Source: Deltaproteobacteria bacterium (lineage in GTDB: Bacteria > UBA10199 > JACPAL01 > JAHFST01). From it: a DNA stretch of 64,000 bases. The notes below the pieces were generated by a model. It was not told the DNA's origin and made no database searches. It saw only the letters and a list, made by a program, of their open reading frames with translations. The translations under genes and the position numbers were made by a program. Positions within the stretch are counted from its first letter, which is position 1; each line of letters opens with the position of its first letter. Shown here piece after piece: positions 59,346 to 64,000 of this stretch. Location of the stretch: contig JAHFST010000001.1 of assembly GCA_023265625.1 (NCBI GenBank), positions 1 to 64,000 on the forward strand, given 5' to 3'.

Positions 59346-60284
59346 CTATTCAATACAGGCCAAAGTTACAGGATTTATTTTCTTTCCATCAGCTTTTTTT
59401 GATATATCACCTGCCAATACGATTTTGGCGATTCCAATCATCTCATCAAACGGGAAAGCCTTTTCTCCGGATTTTGCTAGCTGTACGAACCGGATCATCA
59501 TTTCGCGAAAACTGTAAAAAAAATCCTGGAATAGCACGGGATATGGGGCATATTTTTCAGAATAGCATGTAAATTGAATCGGAAGATGAATATCTTCTAT
59601 AAATTCTAAAATGACATTAAGTCCAGTGCTAAACTGTATCTGGACAATGTCGTGATAAGGTTTGGTTCTTAGCGATCGGACCCAATCAATGTCATAGCCA
59701 AAAATTGGGACGATGCCCTCCAGCAAGTGATGACCGTATCTTAACCAGCTGACTCGACTCATGCCATGAATGCTTTTTATCATTAGGTTTGAACACTTTT
59801 CCTTCGCGATGAGCACATCGCGGGTGAACCTCATTGAAGATCCAGCCATGATTGGATAGTCGTCGCTGGTATATTTCAGAAGCTCTTCTAGATCTTGAGA
59901 GTTTGCGACAAGTTGTTTGTCGATAAAAATTGGGATCCTTTTTTTTAAAAATGGCATCGCCATCTTCAAGTGATTCCATGGGTCGTCTCTAGCTAAAATG
60001 ACAGCGTCTACCTCGTCGATCATTTCTTCCATTTGATCGACTATGTTTGGAATCAGAGAAACGCGGGCTACATCCTCGGAAAGCTGCTTATCTTGAGTCC
60101 AGATATGTGTCACTTTAGCGGATTCAATAAAAACTTTATTGTTGTGTTCCCTGGGTAGGTACTCCTGGATGAGTTTAAAAGGACAGCGGCGTTTAAGCTC
60201 TTCAGGGTCATAGCCGTTAAAAATGGCCGAATAAGAGAAAGGGTGCCCATTGCCCTCGTTCATACCGATAATTCCTAGTTTCAT
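59346..60284 (-). CDS. Gfo/Idh/MocA-like oxidoreductase
   Basis: 312 residues from ATG 60284 (ATG 60287 adjacent). The cofactor motif is atypical: 'LGIIGMNEGNGHPFSYSAIF' replaces the plain GxGxxG. 'AVILARDDPWNHLKMAMPFL' and 'IPIFIDKQLVANSQDLEELL' follow, the latter keeping the catalytic Lys in place of the usual Glu-Lys-Pro. The C-terminal domain includes 'GMSRVSWLRYGHHLLEGIVP'. Flanked by two related SDR genes, it probably shares a sugar intermediate with them. Function otherwise unknown. Confidence 0.75.
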   Translation of the reverse strand: MKLGIIGMNEGNGHPFSYSAIFNGYDPEELKRRCPFKLIQEYLPREHNNKVFIESAKVTHIWTQDKQLSEDVARVSLIPNIVDQMEEMIDEVDAVILARDDPWNHLKMAMPFLKKRIPIFIDKQLVANSQDLEELLKYTSDDYPIMAGSSMRFTRDVLIAKEKCSNLMIKSIHGMSRVSWLRYGHHLLEGIVPIFGYDIDWVRSLRTKPYHDIVQIQFSTGLNVILEFIEDIHLPIQFTCYSEKYAPYPVLFQDFFYSFREMMIRFVQLAKSGEKAFPFDEMIGIAKIVLAGDISKKADGKKINPVTLACIE

Positions 60285-60305
60285 CATCGTTGGGAGATAA
60301 TTCAA

Positions 60306-61076
60306 TTACCAGATAGTAAAGCCGCCATCGACTACGAGGTTATGTCCTGTGACATAGGAAGAAGCTGTCGTCGCGAGAAAGAGAAGAGGACCGCAAAGTT
60401 CCTCCGCTTTGGCCATACGCCCTAAGGGGACCTTCTGATTATAGCGTTCAACGAAACCCGGCTCCTGATTGTTATATATTCCGCCCGGACTGATCGAATT
60501 TACGCGAATATTATCTTTTGCCATATGAACGGCAAGATATCTCGTTAACTGAATAACACCACCCTTGCTTGCTGCATATACATCCGGGCTGTTGAGTCCT
60601 GATGTGCCATAAAGCCGAGGATCGGCGCTAACAATCCCATAAATGGATCCTATATTTATGATAGATCCACCACCAGCTTTCTTCATAAATCTTCCTGCAG
60701 TTTGGCAACAATAAAAGACACCGCTGAGATTTACACGCAGAATTGATTCAAATTCCTCAGCGGATCTCATTTCATATGAAATGGATGTATGTTTATAGGC
60801 CCCATTCACAAGAATTTGGGGTAAGCCAAATCGGCTTTCCACATCAGAGAATGTTTTTTCAATAGATTTTGGATCAGTAACATCAATAAAAATAGGATGA
60901 ATATTGGAATGTCCCAATTCATTGCATTGGAGCACGCATTTTTCTTCATTATAGTCAGCTGCAATTACAGTTGCCCCATTTTCAGCAAGACATTTAATGA
61001 AATATTTTCCCAGTAATCCAGCACTGCCGGTTACTATAGCAATTTTCCCCTCTAAATCTTTTTCTTTTATGGGCAT
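60306..61076 (-). CDS. SDR-family oxidoreductase (paralogue 2 of 2)
   Basis: 256 residues. 'IAIVTGSAGLLGKYFIKCLA' cofactor site, Ser in 'SIINIGSIYGIVSADPRLYG', Tyr-Lys in 'PDVYAASKGGVIQLTRYLAV', then 'SISPGGIYNNQEPGFVERYN' and 'VPLGRMAKAEELCGPLLFLA'. The last two blocks closely match the SDR at 58.5 kb. Starts directly after the CMP-sugar synthetase gene and ends 21 bp before the Gfo/Idh-like start. Likely an NAD(P)-dependent oxidation or reduction of a sugar precursor. Confidence 0.83.
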   Translation of the reverse strand: MPIKEKDLEGKIAIVTGSAGLLGKYFIKCLAENGATVIAADYNEEKCVLQCNELGHSNIHPIFIDVTDPKSIEKTFSDVESRFGLPQILVNGAYKHTSISYEMRSAEEFESILRVNLSGVFYCCQTAGRFMKKAGGGSIINIGSIYGIVSADPRLYGTSGLNSPDVYAASKGGVIQLTRYLAVHMAKDNIRVNSISPGGIYNNQEPGFVERYNQKVPLGRMAKAEELCGPLLFLATTASSYVTGHNLVVDGGFTIW

Positions 61077-61769
61077 CTAAGTAGTTACTCCTAAAGTATT
61101 TAGCATAGAACGTGGTAACCTGATAAGTCGTTCGGCAATTAGTAAGTCATAAAGGGAGTGAATGGTGATAGCACTATGCCGATCTATTAAAAAGCTGCCT
61201 ACCTGCGAAGAATAAAGATCTTTAGCGAGATAATTATTGCTAAAACCTACTTCCATTCCTCCTGCGCCTCGATATAGGGACCGTTGAGTAAGATTTTCAT
61301 TGGGTCGACTGATGCATTTAAAAAAGCCATTTTCATCCACCCAAATCCAATCTTCATCCTCAATCATACTAATAACGAAGTCAAATTTATGGCTGATGTA
61401 GTGTTCAATAATAGAGTCTATATCTTTTGGTTGCCTGAAAGGACAATTGGGCCATAAAACGATGACTAAATCAAAGCTTCCTTGAATGTTTTGCAGGGTA
61501 TGCTGTACAACCTTTTTTATTGATGAAACAGTGAGTTCTTTGGGTCTTAAAAATGGGACTGTGGCTCCAAATAATTTTGCCAGATCAGCGATGAACTGGT
61601 CCTCAGTAGACACCATAATAACATCAATGAGGGTTGTTTTTTTTGCCGCTTCAATAGTGTACTGGATCAATGGTTTGCCATTGAGCTCTCTTAGATTGAG
61701 TGAAGAAACCTGATCATTAGATCCTCTGGCAGGAATGATACACAGAGTTGACGGATTTGTTTTATTCAT
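61077..61769 (-). CDS. Acylneuraminate cytidylyltransferase-like protein (NeuA/PtmB/LegF type)
   Basis: 230 residues. 'STLCIIPARGSNDQVSSLNL' then 'RELNGKPLIQYTIEAAKK' align with the CMP-sialic acid synthetase N-terminus, but the canonical Lys residues of the ARxGSKxxxxKN loop are replaced by Asn19 and Asn25. 'ILWPNCPFRQPKDIDSIIEH' and the Asp-rich metal region 'MIEDEDWIWVDENG' are retained. Expected reaction: CTP plus a nonulosonic acid to the CMP-sugar. The loop changes make altered specificity or weak activity possible. Confidence 0.78.
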   Translation of the reverse strand: MNKTNPSTLCIIPARGSNDQVSSLNLRELNGKPLIQYTIEAAKKTTLIDVIMVSTEDQFIADLAKLFGATVPFLRPKELTVSSIKKVVQHTLQNIQGSFDLVIVLWPNCPFRQPKDIDSIIEHYISHKFDFVISMIEDEDWIWVDENGFFKCISRPNENLTQRSLYRGAGGMEVGFSNNYLAKDLYSSQVGSFLIDRHSAITIHSLYDLLIAERLIRLPRSMLNTLGVTT

Positions 61770-61779
61770 AAATTAGTGC

Positions 61780-62487
61780 TTAGATTTTATCCCATTCTGC
61801 AATAATTTCGATAGCCCTCTCATAATCTAATATCTGTCCCATATCGAGCCATTGAGCGCCAATGTCAAAAACCTTAACGCGGCGATCATTTCTTATGAGT
61901 TTTTCTATGAGGCTAGGCATATCAAAATATTTATCGTGAGGAAGATATTGAAGTGCACGGTGACTCATTGCATATATCCCGGTGTTAATTTTGTGATAAT
62001 AACTAGGTTTTTCAGCAAGGCTTGTTAGGTGCTTATCATTGTCAAAATCAACGACCGCATAGGGCACTTTGTACTCATATTGTTTGATGGATGTTGTCAG
62101 GTCAGATTCTGATTTTATATGAAAATTCATGAGTTCGAGTAGGGGTGCTCGAACAAGGAGATCGCCATTGATAACGCAGAAGGTATCTTTTAGCTGATCT
62201 TTTATGAGAGAGAGAGAGCCTGCAGTCCCTAATTTTTGTTTCTCAATAAAAATGGTAATTTTGAAGTTATTGGCGTTCTCTTTTTCCCATTTTTCAAAAA
62301 AATCTAAAAATTGTTCGGGCTTGTAATTTACGACAACAATTACCTCTGTGAAGCCACAATCCTTTAGCAAAGCCAATGTGCATTCGACAACCGTCTTATC
62401 CCCTACAGGCAGTAACGGTTTTGGAATGGCATATGTAAATGGTCTAAGACGAACACCCTCACCGCCTGCTACGATCACTGCTTGCAT
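61780..62487 (-). CDS. Sugar-phosphate nucleotidyltransferase (PtmE/GMP-like, single domain)
   Basis: 235 residues. 'VIVAGGEGVRLRPFTYAIPK' and 'PLLPVGDKTVVE' bind the nucleotide and sugar phosphate; 'CVINGDLLVRAPLLELMNFH' carries the catalytic Asp, followed by 'EKPSYYHKINTGIYAMS' and 'WLDMGQILDYERAIEI'. Comparable enzymes in legionaminic-acid loci (PtmE) make GDP-GlcN; this one lacks the CBS domains of PtmE. Nucleotide and sugar are not certain. It lies 16 bp after the hydrolase gene and 10 bp before the CMP-synthetase gene. Confidence 0.83.
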   Translation of the reverse strand: MQAVIVAGGEGVRLRPFTYAIPKPLLPVGDKTVVECTLALLKDCGFTEVIVVVNYKPEQFLDFFEKWEKENANNFKITIFIEKQKLGTAGSLSLIKDQLKDTFCVINGDLLVRAPLLELMNFHIKSESDLTTSIKQYEYKVPYAVVDFDNDKHLTSLAEKPSYYHKINTGIYAMSHRALQYLPHDKYFDMPSLIEKLIRNDRRVKVFDIGAQWLDMGQILDYERAIEIIAEWDKI

Positions 62488-62503
62488 GATTTGTAAGATC
62501 CCT

Positions 62504-63517
62504 TCAGTTTTTTGGCAATAGAGTCGATATTTTATCCAAAATTCTTTGTCGGCCTAACCCGTCTACAATTTTCTTTGCATTGGCTGATAAGCTTTTTCGA
62601 GTTTTCATATTTTTAAGTAGCTTATTGAAATGTTGTTGTATATTTATTTCGTCCACATCTGAATGTAAGCCCAAACTTATTACTACACCTTCAGAAGCGA
62701 GTTGGTTGGCAAATTCCAATTGGTGTAGGCCCTGAGAAATAACTAGGGTAGGGATCCCTAAAAAACACAACTCATACATTGTATTGCCTCCAGCTGATAT
62801 GGCTAGATCCGCCTCTGCCATTAAGTCTGAAAGTTCTTCAATATTTTCCATTAAATGGAATCGAGAATCCAAAGACGGTCTAAAATCTGCCAGCTCATTT
62901 CGATATTTAAAAGAGGGGCCAATATGAACCAGAAAGATGAGATCCTCGCGTACATTTTGCAGAGCTTTTAACACCTTGATAGTAATCCTTCCAGGATCTG
63001 TGCCACCCATTGTGATCAATACCTTCCGGACTTTGTCGAGATTTCGTTGTCGAGGTTTTTTAAGAATCTCCTTTCTTAGGATCGCATATCCCGGACCGAA
63101 GCATTGATGGGTAGTTGGAGTTATCATATGGTAGCCAGCAAATGCATTGCAGTTGATCATGAGAGTTGTGCCTATATTAGCCATCTCCAATTCATGCAGA
63201 GAAACTGTTGGTACTCCGAGAGCCTGAAATTTCTGAAAATATCCTTCAGGATAAATGAATAGGTCAAAAAGTAAAATGTCTATCTTTGAAATATTTTGCT
63301 GCGATTTGAAGATTAAAAGCTCCTCATCCAGCGAGGCATTTTCCGGGATCGCTATCACGTGCTCATTGCTGAAGCTATGTTCAACAAGCTGCTTTGTTTT
63401 TGAGAAAAAAATTATTTTTGAGAAAATAGGATCCCTACTAAGGGCATAACAACGGTATAAATGTCCCAATCCAAGCTCATTGCTAGCATCGACTCTTATC
63501 CCTAAAGACGGCGTCAT
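62504..63517 (-). CDS. pseG: PseG-like UDP-sugar hydrolase
   Basis: 337 residues, GT-B-like fold of the PseG family. 'IRVDASNELGLGHLYRCYAL' contains catalytic His19; 'VLITMGGTDPGRITIKVLKA' and 'ADLAISAGGNTMYELCFLGI' with 'QGLHQLEFANQLASEG' form the UDP-binding half. PseG removes UDP from UDP-2,4-diacetamido-trideoxy-altrose in pseudaminic acid synthesis. With a NeuB-type synthase gene next upstream, the assignment to nonulosonic acid synthesis is firm, though the exact sugar is open. Confidence 0.85.
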   Translation of the reverse strand: MTPSLGIRVDASNELGLGHLYRCYALSRDPIFSKIIFFSKTKQLVEHSFSNEHVIAIPENASLDEELLIFKSQQNISKIDILLFDLFIYPEGYFQKFQALGVPTVSLHELEMANIGTTLMINCNAFAGYHMITPTTHQCFGPGYAILRKEILKKPRQRNLDKVRKVLITMGGTDPGRITIKVLKALQNVREDLIFLVHIGPSFKYRNELADFRPSLDSRFHLMENIEELSDLMAEADLAISAGGNTMYELCFLGIPTLVISQGLHQLEFANQLASEGVVISLGLHSDVDEINIQQHFNKLLKNMKTRKSLSANAKKIVDGLGRQRILDKISTLLPKN

Positions 63518-63536
63518 TTTATTAATGTGATAATAT

Positions 63537-64000
63537 CTAGCGGATCATCTCGAGTGTAATTGGAGTATCTGCGGGAATGTTGATGCTCGCCTTGCTTCCG
63601 ACAACAATATTTATCAGTTTAGGGTAGATTCCAGTGCCGGGGCGCTTACAAGTGAGCATCTCTGCGGTAATGGTTCCACCCATGGGGATATTAATTTTGG
63701 ATACAACACTCTTACGGGCATATAAGTAAGCCTTGGACTCCGCTTCATAATAACCACTGGTGAAAGTCCCTTTGCACTTTTCAACTCTTCTGATGTTGAG
63801 AACCAATTCTTTCAACTCATCTGGGTCGACGGATAACAAATGATCAGGGCTATCCGGAAGAGATTTGTCAATTGTGTAATGCTTCTCGATTGTTCTGGCC
63901 CCCATGGCCACTGCCGCAACGGGAATGACAATGCCCAGCGTGTGATCTGAATAGCCAATTGGGATATCGGGGAAAATCTGTTGCAATCTTTGCATTTTGA
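63537..64000 (-). CDS. neuB: NeuB-family nonulosonic acid synthase, 3' part only
   Basis: The frame stays open through the right edge; only the C-terminal 150 or so residues are visible. The barrel end shows 'IPIGYSDHTLGIVIPVAAVA' and 'GARTIEKHYTIDKSLPDSPD', matching NeuB/PseI/LegI (the usual Gly-Pro-Asp-His reads Ser-Pro-Asp-His). The SAF antifreeze-like domain follows ('ARKSVVSKINIPMGGTITAE', 'KRPGTGIYP', then 'NIPADTPITLEM'). It condenses phosphoenolpyruvate with a hexosamine-type aldose to a nine-carbon acid. The 5' end lies off the window. Confidence 0.92.
   Translation of the reverse strand, partial: KMQRLQQIFPDIPIGYSDHTLGIVIPVAAVAMGARTIEKHYTIDKSLPDSPDHLLSVDPDELKELVLNIRRVEKCKGTFTSGYYEAESKAYLYARKSVVSKINIPMGGTITAEMLTCKRPGTGIYPKLINIVVGSKASINIPADTPITLEMIR

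Overview
The window looks like a Gram-negative surface-polysaccharide (O-antigen or capsule) locus. From about base 8,932 to the right edge (about 55 kb) I can follow an unbroken run of roughly 48 minus-strand genes. They encode sugar-nucleotide enzymes, glycosyltransferases, methyl-, acyl-, formyl- and carbamoyltransferases, and a NusG/RfaH-type elongation factor. I see no rRNA, tRNA, CRISPR array or insertion sequence. The organism cannot be named from the sequence. A long thrombospondin-type-3 repeat protein with a Gly-Gly-Cys/membrane/Arg tail would suit a deltaproteobacterial-type lineage, but this is only a guess.

Left flank, plus strand: a 5'-truncated unknown gene (2-2014); a type IV AbiE toxin-antitoxin pair (2217-3901) behind a near-perfect palindrome that is a good candidate operator; a secreted, very acidic calcium-binding repeat protein (4134-8114) with a structured leader and a recent 417-bp internal tandem duplication; and galU (8135-8947), whose end meets the polysaccharide cluster convergently.

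The cluster, read in its direction of transcription (right to left), has several modules. (a) 64000-57769: a nonulosonic-acid module with NeuB-type synthase, PseG-like hydrolase, nucleotidyltransferase, CMP-sugar synthetase, two related SDRs around a Gfo/Idh/MocA oxidoreductase, and an SpsF-like nucleotidyltransferase. (b) 57766-50251: an aminopeptidase-like protein, two putative surface-carbohydrate transferases, two methyltransferases and a NodU-type carbamoyltransferase. (c) 50222-43550: a CDP-6-deoxyhexose module (rfbF, rfbG, an RmlC-like epimerase, a reductase-like SDR), glycosyltransferases and a Wzy-like membrane protein. (d) 43541-40942: an MBOAT O-acyltransferase and its SGNH-like partner. 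(e) 40945-28478: a dTDP-4-amino-4,6-dideoxyhexose module (rmlA, rmlB, wecE) containing an acyl carrier protein, a DltA-like adenylating ligase, an SDR and a NeuD/PglD-like acyltransferase. This is the part I find most novel, because it reads as a carrier-protein-dependent acylation system for an amino sugar. (f) 28470-16511: a module that looks more GC-rich, with a LegB-like dehydratase, epimerase, two GT4 enzymes, AsnB, methyltransferase, a two-domain oxidoreductase, a UDP-HexNAc 6-dehydrogenase, WecB and a heparinase II/III-like protein. (g) 15083-8932: PIG-L deacetylase, PglC-type initiating transferase, formyltransferase, WbpM/CapD dehydratase, then the NusG paralogue, a GalE-like epimerase and a mannose-6-phosphate-isomerase-type cupin.

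Together these supply activated and modified sugars for a complex heteropolysaccharide that is probably built on a polyprenyl-phosphate carrier. No Wzx flippase, Wza/Wzb/Wzc or ABC exporter is in the window, so the locus should extend past the right edge. Several enzymes carry unusual replacements at catalytic positions. One gene (the GalE-like epimerase) appears to carry a short dispersed-repeat insertion translated in frame.
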